Notes: generated from the letters alone by a model not told the origin. A DNA stretch of 52,431 nucleotides from JBBDIM01 sp040880405 (GCA_040880405.1 JBBDIM010000010.1:1-52431); one strand, 5' to 3'. Shown: positions 7,200 through 16,549, numbered from the stretch's first letter. Made by a program: numbers and translations.

Positions 7200-9023
7200 T
7201 TAAATGGTCGCGGCGAATTCCTTCAAATCGGTCTCGAAACCGGCGATCCGATGGGCCATCTCCTCTTGGGTCATCTCCAGCAGCGAAAGCTGTTCCGGAG
7301 CGACATACGTGAACATGTAAAACTTCACCTTCGGCTCGGTCCCGGAGGGACGGACCGCGACGTAGTTTTCCTCTTCCAGGTCGAGGATCACCATGTCTCC
7401 GCCGGGGCCACCGAGCGGGGCTTTCGGGTTGTCTACGCTGATGATTTCGTCGTTCAGGTAATCGCGAACGCGGAGCAATTTGAGTCCGCCCAGGCTGTGA
7501 GGTGGCTTGGCTCGGAATTTGGCCATCAGCAGCTTCATGTTGGCCATCCCTTCAGAGCCTTCCATCTTCTGGTTCAGCAGATGTTCGGCATGGTAGCCAT
7601 GTTGCCAGTAGAGGGCCTCAAGCTTTTCATGCAGCGAGATCCCTTCCTTGAGGCACTTGGCGGCCAGCTCGGCCATCAGCATCGCAGCGACCGCCCCATC
7701 CTTATCGCGGACATGCTTGCCGACCAGGTAGCCGTGCGACTCCTCGCAACCGAACACAAACTTGTCCGGGCCCTCTTGGTCCATCGTGCCGCCGATCCAC
7801 TTGAACCCGACTTGCAAGTTGCCGCAGGTCCGCACGCCATAACTATCGGCGATCCGGCGAACCATCTCGGTGGTGACCAAGGTCTTCACGACGTAGTGGT
7901 CGGGAGTCAGGCTACCTGCTTTGGAGCGTTGTTCCAGGATGTAATCTGCCAACAGCACGGCGATTTGATTGCCGGTGAACGTACCCCACTCGCCGGCCGT
8001 GTCGAGCGTGACCGGCGCGGCGACCCCCAAACGGTCGGCGTCCGGATCGGTCGCCAGAATCAGGTTGTCCCCCTCCGCCTTGGCTTGCTCGATAATGGCG
8101 TCGAAAACCGCCGGGTTTTCCGGATTCGAGACATGCCCTGGGACATTGGGAAACTCCGGATTAGGCTCGGCGTGCGGGCCAAAGAGCGTAACCTGCGAAA
8201 ATCCATCCGCTTCCAACACCGGCAGCACCGCCGACGAGCCGACCCCGTGCAGCGGTGAGTAGATGATTTTGAGATCGCGGGGCCCCTCAAACCGCTGGGC
8301 CTTCACCTCGCTGACAAACGCCGCGTCGACCTCTTCGGTGCAGAGGACGATTTTTCCCTCTTTCACCTCGGTATCGAACTCCGCTTCGAGCGGAATCTCC
8401 TGGACGTTCATCACCTTGTCGATGATCGCCTTGTCGTGCGGCGGCATCACCTGACCACCGGTAGACCAATAAACCTTCACCGCGTTGTCGCTCGGCGGGT
8501 TGTGACTGGCGGTGACCATGATCCCGCAACTGCACTTCTTATAACGGACCAGAAACGACAGGACCGGCGTGCTGCGGAAGTCATCCATGAAGTAAACCTT
8601 AAACCCATTGGCCACCATAATCCGCGCGCAAAGCTCCGCGAACTCCCTGGAGCGATGCCGCGGATCGTAGGCAATGCCACAGCTTAGCGGCCCTGCGACC
8701 GACTGCTTGGCATACTCGGCCAACCCTTGGGCACTCTCGCCGATGGTCCGCTCGTTCACGGCGTTCGAGCCAATCGGGTACATCCGCCCCCGGCGTCCGC
8801 CGGTGCCAAACGGGATGATCGTCCAAAAGGCGTCATCCAGGGCCTGCCATTTGCCATCCTGGATATGTTCCGCGACTTGGGGGGCGTACCGGTAGTAACG
8901 AGGCTCCGTCAACCAGATCCGGATATTTTCCGCCGCGGCGGGGGTAATTTTTCCATCGGTCGCCGCCTGATCGACCTGTGCCACCCACGATTTGATATCC
9001 AACGCCGTATCGGAATTGTCCAT
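7200..9023 (-). CDS. phosphoglucomutase/phosphomannomutase
   Basis: A 607-residue alpha-D-phosphohexomutase that interconverts glucose-1- and glucose-6-phosphate, or the mannose equivalents. The phosphoserine loop is TASHNPPSDNAVKVYW, the metal loop is ATDPDADRLGVA, the sugar loop is CEESHGYLVG, and the phosphate-binding loop is VRPSGTEPKVKFY. The length and the N-terminal motif FGTGGRRGRM match the long PgcA/PGM2-like form. AAGGA lies at a good distance before the ATG at 9023; a second ATG six bases upstream is too close to it. The HAD phosphatase gene lies just upstream on the same strand. Confidence 0.93.
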   Translation of the reverse strand: MDNSDTALDIKSWVAQVDQAATDGKITPAAAENIRIWLTEPRYYRYAPQVAEHIQDGKWQALDDAFWTIIPFGTGGRRGRMYPIGSNAVNERTIGESAQGLAEYAKQSVAGPLSCGIAYDPRHRSREFAELCARIMVANGFKVYFMDDFRSTPVLSFLVRYKKCSCGIMVTASHNPPSDNAVKVYWSTGGQVMPPHDKAIIDKVMNVQEIPLEAEFDTEVKEGKIVLCTEEVDAAFVSEVKAQRFEGPRDLKIIYSPLHGVGSSAVLPVLEADGFSQVTLFGPHAEPNPEFPNVPGHVSNPENPAVFDAIIEQAKAEGDNLILATDPDADRLGVAAPVTLDTAGEWGTFTGNQIAVLLADYILEQRSKAGSLTPDHYVVKTLVTTEMVRRIADSYGVRTCGNLQVGFKWIGGTMDQEGPDKFVFGCEESHGYLVGKHVRDKDGAVAAMLMAELAAKCLKEGISLHEKLEALYWQHGYHAEHLLNQKMEGSEGMANMKLLMAKFRAKPPHSLGGLKLLRVRDYLNDEIISVDNPKAPLGGPGGDMVILDLEEENYVAVRPSGTEPKVKFYMFTYVAPEQLSLLEMTQEEMAHRIAGFETDLKEFAATI

Positions 9024-9146
9024 GATCATCCTTACGTCTGGCAATGGTGCAAGCTTGTTCGTGATTCCCTGATTCTAAGCCTTCCACCGAGCCCAACAAA
9101 TGGGGGCGGAGAAAAGTGGGGGAACTGCGAGCGAAGTCTGCGCTCT

Positions 9147-9743
9147 TCACAGCACGTTCGTCAGCCACTCCAGCAGCGGCCCCGGCTCTTCGAAAGTGGG
9201 GAAATGGAAATCAGCCAGGTGGTGGGATTCGATGGACTCGACCGCTTGGCCACCGGTGAAGAGCACCGCCCAGGCCCCGGCGTTTCGGCCTGCTCTCAAG
9301 TCGAAGTGGAAGTCTCCCACCATCGCCGCTTGACGGGTGGGACGGTTCCAAGTTTGGCAGATGTGCTGGATCGCCCAGGGGTCGGGTTTGTGGGGGCCAT
9401 CCTCGCGCGCGATCACCTGGCTGAAATGGGGCCGAATCCCCAGCCGCTCTAAACAATCGAGCGCCGGCTCCCGAGCGTTCCGAGTCACAATCGCCAGCGG
9501 GTAGCCCCGGCGGGTTAGCTCCGCCAAACACTCCGCCACGCCGGGAAACAGCACCGCGGCGCGGGCCCCTTCCCACTCGTGCCGGAGCAAAATTTCCTCC
9601 AGGCGGGCGCGATCTACCGGCGGCAGATCCTGGAGCGATTCCAAAATCGGAATTCCCTCAGGCAAACCCATCTCGGCCCGCATCGCGGGAAAGTCGAGCC
9701 TTGAATTGACCAAGGTCCCGTCGAGATCGAAGATGATGCCCAT
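9147..9743 (-). CDS. HAD-family hydrolase, phosphoglycolate phosphatase-like
   Basis: A 198-residue haloacid dehalogenase-like phosphatase. Motif I is FDLDGTLV at the extreme N-terminus, motif II is IVTRNAR, the conserved lysine lies in HKPDPWAI, and motif III is MVGDFHFDLRAGRNAG. The cap is a short helical insert, as in Gph/PhnX-like enzymes. The substrate could be phosphoglycolate or another small phosphate ester; the sequence does not decide. It begins directly at motif I, as is usual for the family. It is followed on the same strand by phosphoglucomutase and is divergent from the next gene. Confidence 0.85.
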   Translation of the reverse strand: MGIIFDLDGTLVNSRLDFPAMRAEMGLPEGIPILESLQDLPPVDRARLEEILLRHEWEGARAAVLFPGVAECLAELTRRGYPLAIVTRNAREPALDCLERLGIRPHFSQVIAREDGPHKPDPWAIQHICQTWNRPTRQAAMVGDFHFDLRAGRNAGAWAVLFTGGQAVESIESHHLADFHFPTFEEPGPLLEWLTNVL

Positions 9744-9916
9744 GCTGGTCTCGTGGTGAAGGTGGCGTGCGGGTTTTTCACTCTACCGCGTATGCCCTGT
9801 TCGGGAAACAACCCGATTGCCCTTCCCCCCTCAACCAATAATTGCTTGCGGCCCGGCCCGGGGGTACGATGGGCCGGTAACTTTTCTTTGATCTCACCAG
9901 CAGAGGACCCTGGCTT

Positions 9917-11245
9917 ATGTGCGGACCCGCGAACCTGGTTTTGATTCGGGGTGGTCATCCCAGTTATCATCAAGATACTTGGGCCGCGTACTATCTGTAT
10001 CGCGAGCTGGTTTGGGGCCCGGACGATTTTGAGAACTGGGTGATGCAGCGCGACCAGGTCGACCGCTGGGACGAAGACGCGGGGGCCGCCGTGGTGGTCG
10101 ATTACGACCAGCGCAAACTCTTCTGGTCCGCCTGGTCCGGCACGCTCGACGATTTCTGGATTCCCCGTGTGGCCGAGCTTCATCAGCGATTGGTCAAGGC
10201 GGCCTGGCCGGGGTACGACGTCCGGTACGTCGGTTGCCGAGAGCAATGGCAGGAGATGGTCGAGCTGGCCGGCGGCAAGGGGAACGGGATTGAGCGGTTC
10301 GATCCGTTCGCGGTCCGCGTCGAGTCGGTCCGCGAGGCGGCCGGGCAGTACGATCCCGATTTCGATGACGACGACGAAGATGATGGTCCGCCGAGGCGAC
10401 TCTTAAGCGGACCAGACAAGGCGCTGGAGGATGACGATGACGATGACGATGATTATGACTCGGAAGACGAACCGTTCGAATTTATGCCGGAACAAGCGAG
10501 GGCCTGGATCACGTTGATCGACGAGGAGGGCTCTGTGCGACATCGTCACTTGATGCAAATTCCGTTGGATTTGCTCCACGCCGAGTCCCACGTGATCGAG
10601 CATCTGAAAGCCTGCCCACCGGCCGAAGTGCCACCGGAGAGCGTGGTGAAGGAAGGGGTGTGGATCGACGTCCCAGGCCGGGTGATCGGCCTGTGGGGCG
10701 GCAAGAACCTGAAGGGACGGATGGATACGGTCCGTGAGCACTGGGACGATTGGCGGATCGAATGGGCTGAGGAGGGTTACCTGCGGCACTGCGCAGCTTG
10801 CGACACGCCGGGCCGACCGATGGCGGAGATCGACGCCTTGGGTAGCCTGTTGCCTCGGGTTTTGACGATCAAGCGATTCGATATGAATGAATTGGCGGAT
10901 CAGATTGGGAGCGGGGTCAAAGGTTTCGCGAAAAAGGCGACCGGCTGCCTGTTGATGTTGATTTGCCTGCCGCTGTTGATCTTCGGGGCGGTCTCCGGCC
11001 AGTGGATGGCGGTGGGGATCACCGTGTTAATCACGGCGATCGTGGTGGCCGTGATCTTCAAGGTGATCGAGTACCGCGTCCGCCGCTGGTACCGCGAATC
11101 GATTCCGACCGCCGAACCGGAGGATGACCCGGCCGCCGGCCCGCTTGATGAACGCGAGCGGCGCGCGCGGCTCGACCGCCTGCTGCTGGTCGCCGGGTTC
11201 CCGCGCCTGGAAGAAGTGGAGCCACGGTTCGTGGCGGATGTTTAG
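9917..11245 (+). CDS. hypothetical membrane protein with poly-aspartate tracts
   Basis: I do not recognise this 442-residue protein. It begins MCGPANLVLIRGG, with Cys at position 2. The middle holds two acidic tracts, one around residue 155 (DFDDDDEDDG) and one around residue 173 (EDDDDDDDDYDSEDE), the second encoded by an imperfect GATGAC repeat. Two adjacent membrane segments lie at about residues 338-380 (LLMLICLPLLIFGAV and VGITVLITAIVVAVIF). A basic and then a charged tail follow. GAGGA precedes the ATG. A second unrecognised gene follows 37 bases later, so the two are probably an operon. Residues 1-100 could be an enzyme-like domain, but I cannot name it. Confidence 0.75.
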   Translation: MCGPANLVLIRGGHPSYHQDTWAAYYLYRELVWGPDDFENWVMQRDQVDRWDEDAGAAVVVDYDQRKLFWSAWSGTLDDFWIPRVAELHQRLVKAAWPGYDVRYVGCREQWQEMVELAGGKGNGIERFDPFAVRVESVREAAGQYDPDFDDDDEDDGPPRRLLSGPDKALEDDDDDDDDYDSEDEPFEFMPEQARAWITLIDEEGSVRHRHLMQIPLDLLHAESHVIEHLKACPPAEVPPESVVKEGVWIDVPGRVIGLWGGKNLKGRMDTVREHWDDWRIEWAEEGYLRHCAACDTPGRPMAEIDALGSLLPRVLTIKRFDMNELADQIGSGVKGFAKKATGCLLMLICLPLLIFGAVSGQWMAVGITVLITAIVVAVIFKVIEYRVRRWYRESIPTAEPEDDPAAGPLDERERRARLDRLLLVAGFPRLEEVEPRFVADV

Positions 11246-11282
11246 CCAAGTTTCTCAATCGCGTGATTAAAGGGACAAAAAC

Positions 11283-12077
11283 ATGGGCCAGATCATGACC
11301 GACCAAGAGTCACTCAATCCCTACCAGTCGCCGGGGCCGGAAGACCCCACCTACTACGCCGAGGACTTTACCATTTTCCCCAGGGCGACCATCCAAAAGT
11401 TGTTTTCACCGGTGCTCCCTTGGCCGATGGATTTCGGCCTGGCCTGTTTCTTTCGGGCCACCTACTACCTGGGCATCAAGCCGGGGGCGACCTACGCCGT
11501 CGGTCCGTGGAGTACCGGCCGAGTCGTGGAGTTCGAGGAGTTGCCCTCCGCGGCGATCAGCAAATGGGCACCTTACCTAGAGCGGCTCCGCGACTTGGGC
11601 TATAAGCCGGTGACTTTCGTGATCCCCAGCACGATTGGCGCGAAAGAACATGCGGTGGTCATGCTGCTCGACTCGACCGGCCGGACCGTCGCGCTGCTGG
11701 AGTGGATTCGAATGGTGGGCGCAAGTGGCATCGAGGAGATCGTCTCTCTGGAACTCGACTCCTATCGCGACCCCGCCTCCGATATTTTGACCGGCGGTGT
11801 GGCCAAGGTTGGCCTGCCGCTATGCGATGAGATTACGATGGAGGGTGTCGAGGCCGAATATTTCGCGATCGAGGATACCGCAGTCGAAAAAATCGACGAC
11901 CGCCACCAACAACGGATCGCGGGGCTCGACGCCTTTCAAATGACCCCGGAAGTAGCCATCCAAGAATCGAAAGTTCGGTCCAAAGAACGCTTTGAGGCGA
12001 TGGTCAAAATGGGCCTCCTGCGGCCAATCACACCGGAGGAAGTCACGAAAATCCGGGCCTGTAAATTGGAAGGCTGA
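11283..12077 (+). CDS. hypothetical protein, downstream partner of the poly-Asp membrane protein
   Basis: Unrecognised 264-residue soluble protein. The N-terminus contains LNPYQSPGPED; I recall NPYQSP-like motifs near the N-terminus of many planctomycete proteins. It then has a globular alpha/beta region (GYKPVTFVIPSTIGAKEHAV and GRTVALLEWIRM) and a charged helical C-terminus. There is no signal peptide or membrane segment. AAGGGA stands eight bases before the first ATG; a second in-frame ATG four codons later is possible. It is 37 bases after the previous gene on the same strand, which suggests cotranscription and a shared function. Confidence 0.75.
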   Translation: MGQIMTDQESLNPYQSPGPEDPTYYAEDFTIFPRATIQKLFSPVLPWPMDFGLACFFRATYYLGIKPGATYAVGPWSTGRVVEFEELPSAAISKWAPYLERLRDLGYKPVTFVIPSTIGAKEHAVVMLLDSTGRTVALLEWIRMVGASGIEEIVSLELDSYRDPASDILTGGVAKVGLPLCDEITMEGVEAEYFAIEDTAVEKIDDRHQQRIAGLDAFQMTPEVAIQESKVRSKERFEAMVKMGLLRPITPEEVTKIRACKLEG

Positions 12078-12143
12078 AGGCCCTTGCCGCGGAGTTCGGA
12101 TCGCGCCTGAATTCGCAAAATGGTGGCTTGTTTCGGATGAAGG

Positions 12144-12169
12144 TTTTTAGCCACAGGGCACAGAGAGGG
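12144..12169. repeat. degenerate repeat (TTTTTAGCCACAGGGCACAGAG)
   Basis: A single short unit of the CCACAGGGCACAGAG type, which I know as a dispersed intergenic phrase in planctomycete-like genomes. It is the first of several such phrases in an 830-base gene-free stretch. Confidence 0.5.
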
Positions 12170-12351
12170 GCATGTTTGGGCGAGTTGATGTTCCACCGGC
12201 AACTCTCATTTCCAACAACCCAGCGCGGCCTTTGGCCGCAACCAAAATTAGATGTTTGTGACGAGGGAAATCCGCGTGATCCGCCTGAATAAGCCGAGCC
12301 GGGTTCAACCACGGGCTCTCGACGGTTTTGCAGGGGGCTTGAGAAAGAGTT

Positions 12352-12483
12352 TCTCTCGCAAAGCCGCAAAGGCGCAAAGAGGAGAGTTGCTCGAGGGAGG
12401 TAGGTTTCCTGGTCATACCAGCGCCGAGAAATTTCAAGACTTGGGCGATTAAACTCCTTTGCGGCTTGGCGGCTTTGCGAGAG
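12352..12483. repeat. inverted pair of CGCAAAGCCGCAAAG repeats
   Basis: The left unit (12352-12382) reads TCTCTCGCAAAGCCGC and continues AAAGGCGCAAAGAGGA. The right unit (12454-12483) is close to its reverse complement and contains GCGGCTTTGCGAGAGA. About 70 bases separate them, so the pair could form a cruciform or hairpin. Confidence 0.6.
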
Positions 12484-12589
12484 ATTTAAAAAGCGGCTTT
12501 TGCTCGCGCTAAGACACGAAGCATCACCCGGGAAATGACGGTCGGAGTTAAAGAATTTGAACCTAGAGAGAAGCCTTATTCGCGGGTTA

Positions 12590-12625
12590 CTTTTCGTGTC
12601 GTTCGTGTATTTCGTGGTTAAAAAA
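12590..12625. repeat. degenerate TTCGTG repeat ending TTCGTGGTTAAAAAA
   Basis: About 36 bases of imperfect 9-11 base units built on TTCGTGT, ending in GTGGTTAAAAAA. A related unit in the other orientation is at 19937-19973. No protein is encoded here. Confidence 0.55.
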
Positions 12626-12641
12626 GAACGAGCGTTTGGAG

Positions 12642-12715
12642 GGGGATAAGTTCAATTACGGGTGCCGCGGGCTAGGGTTCTATGCCGCCGACTCTTTGTA
12701 ATTGAACTCATCCCC
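12642..12715 (+). repeat. hairpin repeat, GGGGATAAGTTCAATTAC family, copy 1
   Basis: The arms GGGGATAAGTTCAATTAC (12642-12659) and GTAATTGAACTCATCCCC (12698-12715) pair over 18 bases with one mismatch. The 38-base interior (GGGTGCCGCGG...GCCGCCGACTCTTT) is shared with the copies at 16.6 and 16.8 kb. It ends 191 bases upstream of the AsmA-like gene. Confidence 0.85.
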
Positions 12716-12906
12716 GTACATATCCCCGTTTTGGTGGCCCTGCGGGAGTGAAAGGGAATTCACTTTTGGCTCTCGGCGAATGATCTAGCCTTGAAACTCC
12801 TTCTTCGGGTACAAACCGCCCAAGGTATGTCCGCCTGGCAGGGTGGAACGTACCACTGCGGTTGACTTTAAGTTCAAAAAGCTTCTCTGGCAGGGACGCG
12901 GGCGGA

Positions 12907-15900
12907 ATGGATACGGATGCGAAGCGGCGGTCGGGTCGTGACTCGGAAGATCCTCGGAAATCGGCACCACCGGTCGGTGTTTGGGCTCGATGGAAGGTTC
13001 CGTTGACCCTGGGTGGGTTGGTTCTGCTGCTCGCGGCTGCGCCGAGTATCGTTGCTAGCACGCCGCTGTTGGGCTGGGGTGTCCGCCAGGCAACTTCTGG
13101 GATGGAGATCAAGGTGGCGGTCGGTTCCGCTTCACTCGGTTGGTTCTCGCCGGTTGGGCTAAATGACGTCCGGGTAACGGATAAGGACGGAGAGCAAATC
13201 GCCCATATCCCCCGCCTCCAAATCAGCAAATCGCTGCTGGGACTGGCCCAAGACTGGCACGATCTGGGGATCGTGCGGCTGCACGACCCGGAACTCGTAG
13301 TGGTGGTCCACGACCGGACGACTAACTGGGAACAAATCTTGTTTCCGCCTGAAGCGGAAGAGGAATTCGAGGGACAAGAGAGTCCCCCCGTCCGGCTTCA
13401 ACTCGCCCTGCGAGGCGGACTCATCCGCGTGGAAGATGGACAATCGGAGCGTGGCTGGACCTTGGAAGATGTCTCGGTCGACTACGACGCCACCCAGTTC
13501 ACCGCTCCGCAGCCGCTCACCTTCAGTGGCGGAGTCCGCCGCGGGACCAAATTGGGGCAGATTCAAGGGAAGGGACACCTCCCGGGCGGCTTGGAAGACT
13601 CGCAGTTCAGCCTCGCTCTGAAACAAGTGCCGCTGGAGATCGCCGACCAACTGGGCCGCTGGTTGGGCTATGAGGTGATGGCCGAAGGGACCCTCGACGG
13701 CCAACTGGAGATCGCCACCCAAAACCAAATCCCCCAGGCGCGGCTCAACCTGACCGCCGCGAATGTCGACCTGACCCTGCCAGGCAGCGACGGCACCGAC
13801 CACTGGACCGATGGCACCTTCCAGTGTCAGGGTGGTTTGATGCTGGTCGACAATCACCTTCAAGCGGAACAATTTACCCTCGCGACCGACTGGGCGACGA
13901 TCTTCGCCGATGGCGACCTGCCCCTCCCGGCCGATACCACGAATGCTTGGGAAACCTTGCAGGCCACCACCTTCGGCCCCCAGCCGTGGCAACTCCGGCT
14001 GGAAGGGGACCTGGCCAAACTGGCTGCGGCGTTCCCGGCCCTGCTCAACATCAAGCAAGGGGTGACGATCGAGCAAGGGAAGTTCTCGCTCGCCCTGAAC
14101 AACACCCCTAAGCCGACCGGCTCGGAAGTGACCGGCGCGGCCCAATTGACGCGAATCGTGGCTCGGACGGGCGGACAAGAGACCCGCTGGGACACCCCGC
14201 TCGACTTGCAAGTCCGGCTGAGTCAGCGTGAAGGGATGCTGCTGGTGGAGGATGTCGCCTGCCAGTCGTCGTTCCTCACCGCTGGTGGTAGCGGAACCGT
14301 GCAAAAAGCCCAACTGGAGTTCCAACTGGACTGGAACCAATTGGCCTTGGACCTGGCCCGGATTATTGAGCTGGATGGATTTCAGTTCTCCGGCAACTCG
14401 CAAGGCCGAATCGAACTGGACAACCTGGGAGGTGGCCGCCTGGCGGCTGGCGCAAAAATCGATAGTCGCGACCTGAGATTCGGCTCGGCAGGCTCCCTCT
14501 GGCTGGCCGAGTCGCGTCTCGACGCCCAAACCCAGGCCACGCTAGTGGTCGCCGGTGGCGAGCTGGTGGAAATCGAAACAGGCCTAGCCTCGATCAAGAC
14601 CCAGGCGAGCACCATCGGGCTGCAACTCACCGAACCGATGATTTTGGCCCAGACCAAACCTCGCGGCTTCAAGCTGCAAGTGCAAGGCCCGCTGGCCGAA
14701 CTGTGGCCCAAGGTCGCGCCGCTGATGGGGATGGAAAGCTACCAACTGGGCGGCACCTGCCATCTGCTGACCAAGGTGGTGGTCGACACCAACCGCTGGA
14801 CCATTGAAGCGGTGAATCTCGATGTGACCGACCTGGTGGTCGCCAGCGAGTCGCTCAACCTCCGCGAACCGAAGATGCAGCTTTCCGGCGGGGCAATCCT
14901 CGACTGGGAAACCGGGCAGTTGACCTCCCAGCAGTTCACCTTGGTCGGCACCTCGGTCTCGGCTCGGGGGAGCGATATTATCGTTCCGCTGACCGACGCT
15001 TCCAGCCAATACGCCGGTGGCGTTGCCTACCGCGTCGACTTGGCGCGGGGGCTGACCTGGGTTGTTTCGCCGGAGACACTCGGCCCAACCGAGGTCAGTG
15101 GCGAGATGTCGGGCAAGCTGGTGGTCGACCTGACCGCCGAGACCATCAAACTGGCCAACACCGGGCAGATCAAAAACTGGCAAGTGAAGATGCCCGCGAG
15201 TTCGCAGCCGAGCGGCGGGGCGATCCCGGTCAGCACGCGAGGCAGCAGCCAGAGTAACAGCCAAGGCAATCCGGTGACGTGGAACGAACCGAACATCGCC
15301 TTCCTGCAGGAAGCGACCCTCAACCGGGCCCAAGATCAACTCCAGGTCAGAACCATCCAGGTACAGTCGAGCGCCGTGCAGTTAGCGGCGAGCGGAGTGA
15401 TCGACGCCTTTAGCACCACCGCCGATACGAACATCCAAGGCCAAAGCACCTACGACTGGAACCGGCTCGCGCCGCTAGTCGCTTCGTATCTGGGGAGCGA
15501 AACGACGATCCGCGGACAGCGGACCTCACCGTTCCAGTTTAGGGGACCGCTGTGGGGAGATGACTCGACCAGTGGCTTGGTGGTCTCGCCTCGCTGGGAA
15601 GCGGCGACCAACCTTGGTTGGCAGCAGGCGATGGCCTATGGCGTGCCGATTGGTGACACCACCGCCGGCATCAACCTGCGGCGCGGCACCCTGCTGGGCA
15701 ACTTGGCGGCCAACGAAGTGAGTGGCGGTAAGATCACGGTCAATCCGCGTTTGACCCTGAACACCACGCCCATGAAATGGGAAGTCGACGCCGGCCGCGT
15801 GATCGAGAACGTCGCCATCACACCGCAAATTTGCCGTGGCTGGCTGATGTATGTCGCCCCGGTCGTGGCGGACGCCACACGCGTGGAAGGGCGATTCACG

Positions 15901-16452
15901 TTGGACACCGACGGTGGTGTGTTCCCCCTGGCCGACCCGATGCAGGGTCAAACCAACGGTATCTTGCATATCCAAGGGGCGGAGGTCCGCTCGGGCCCGC
16001 TGGCCCAAAACTACGTGATGCTGGCCAAGCAGATTGAAGGGGTGATTCAAGGCAAACCGCTGCAAGCGATGTCTCCCAGCGAATCGACCCTGATGCGGAT
16101 CCCGGCCCAGCAGGTCCGCTACCGCATGGTGGGTGGACGGATGTACCACGAGAATCTGACGATGATGATCGGCGATGTCCGCATCATCAGCAGCGGCTGG
16201 GTCGCGGCCGATCAATCGATGCAGCTCACCACCCAAATCCCGATCCAAGACGCGTGGGTCCAAAAAGCACCCTGGCTCGCCGCAATGCGCGGCACCGGCA
16301 TCACCGTCCCGATCACCGGCACGGCAACCAGCCCGAAAGTCGACGGCCGCGTGCTCGAAAACATGGCCGCCCAAACCCTCGACAACGCGGCCAGAGGATT
16401 GTTGCAAGAAGGAGTGAACCGCGGGTTGCAGGAGCTGTTTCGGCCCCGGTAG
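12907..16452 (+). CDS. large AsmA-like membrane-anchored protein
   Basis: A 1181-residue protein of the AsmA/TamB-like (DUF748-like) type. An N-terminal basic stretch is followed by one membrane segment at about residues 31-51 (VPLTLGGLVLLLAAAPSIVA). A long beta-rich region follows, alternating Gly/Thr/Gln-rich strands with repeated phrases such as GQLEI, AEGTLDGQL and SGGAILD. Known members bridge or organise the envelope and are tied to lipid transport and outer-membrane protein assembly in proteobacteria; that role here is inference. The internal ATG (MDTDAKRRSG) was chosen because the upstream start is TTG and adds atypical residues. Palindromic hairpin repeats stand on both sides of the gene. 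Confidence 0.8.
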   Translation: MDTDAKRRSGRDSEDPRKSAPPVGVWARWKVPLTLGGLVLLLAAAPSIVASTPLLGWGVRQATSGMEIKVAVGSASLGWFSPVGLNDVRVTDKDGEQIAHIPRLQISKSLLGLAQDWHDLGIVRLHDPELVVVVHDRTTNWEQILFPPEAEEEFEGQESPPVRLQLALRGGLIRVEDGQSERGWTLEDVSVDYDATQFTAPQPLTFSGGVRRGTKLGQIQGKGHLPGGLEDSQFSLALKQVPLEIADQLGRWLGYEVMAEGTLDGQLEIATQNQIPQARLNLTAANVDLTLPGSDGTDHWTDGTFQCQGGLMLVDNHLQAEQFTLATDWATIFADGDLPLPADTTNAWETLQATTFGPQPWQLRLEGDLAKLAAAFPALLNIKQGVTIEQGKFSLALNNTPKPTGSEVTGAAQLTRIVARTGGQETRWDTPLDLQVRLSQREGMLLVEDVACQSSFLTAGGSGTVQKAQLEFQLDWNQLALDLARIIELDGFQFSGNSQGRIELDNLGGGRLAAGAKIDSRDLRFGSAGSLWLAESRLDAQTQATLVVAGGELVEIETGLASIKTQASTIGLQLTEPMILAQTKPRGFKLQVQGPLAELWPKVAPLMGMESYQLGGTCHLLTKVVVDTNRWTIEAVNLDVTDLVVASESLNLREPKMQLSGGAILDWETGQLTSQQFTLVGTSVSARGSDIIVPLTDASSQYAGGVAYRVDLARGLTWVVSPETLGPTEVSGEMSGKLVVDLTAETIKLANTGQIKNWQVKMPASSQPSGGAIPVSTRGSSQSNSQGNPVTWNEPNIAFLQEATLNRAQDQLQVRTIQVQSSAVQLAASGVIDAFSTTADTNIQGQSTYDWNRLAPLVASYLGSETTIRGQRTSPFQFRGPLWGDDSTSGLVVSPRWEAATNLGWQQAMAYGVPIGDTTAGINLRRGTLLGNLAANEVSGGKITVNPRLTLNTTPMKWEVDAGRVIENVAITPQICRGWLMYVAPVVADATRVEGRFTLDTDGGVFPLADPMQGQTNGILHIQGAEVRSGPLAQNYVMLAKQIEGVIQGKPLQAMSPSESTLMRIPAQQVRYRMVGGRMYHENLTMMIGDVRIISSGWVAADQSMQLTTQIPIQDAWVQKAPWLAAMRGTGITVPITGTATSPKVDGRVLENMAAQTLDNAARGLLQEGVNRGLQELFRPR

Positions 16453-16505
16453 GTAATTCCGTCGTTTCCACGCCTGAGTGCTGAAGCCCCGCTTGCGCGT
16501 CGTAG

Positions 16506-16526
16506 CCACGCTTGCCAAAAGCGTGG
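16506..16526. repeat. palindromic repeat, CCACGCTT...AAGCGTGG family, copy 2
   Basis: Stem CCACGCTT (16506-16513) and AAGCGTGG (16519-16526) with loop GCCAA, preceded by CGTAG and followed by GGAAGTG. This matches the element at 29-48 in reverse orientation, flanks included. It lies 54 bases after the AsmA-like stop. Confidence 0.7.
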
Positions 16527-16532
16527 GGAAGT

Positions 16533-16549
16533 GCTCACCCGCTTCGCCT
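16533..16549 (+). repeat. 17-bp direct repeat GCTCACCCGCTTCGCCT, copy 1
   Basis: An exact 17-base match to 16856-16872. Both copies directly follow a palindromic element, so this may be the outer part of a composite repeat. Confidence 0.6.

Noticed and set aside
7011..8258. 415-codon plus-strand ORF opposite the phosphoglucomutase and DUF502 genes
   Set aside because: It spans two real genes and their gap on the other strand, has low-complexity His/Arg-rich translation and no RBS.
10429..10457. GATGAC repeat as an assembly or slippage error
   Set aside because: The frame is open through it and the downstream sequence is protein-like with two membrane helices, so the tract is probably genuine.
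13159..14529. 456-codon minus-strand ORF opposite the AsmA-like gene, and a similar one at 15526-16590
   Set aside because: Both are shadows of the GC-rich AsmA-like reading frame; the plus-strand frame has the membrane anchor and the beta-rich pattern.
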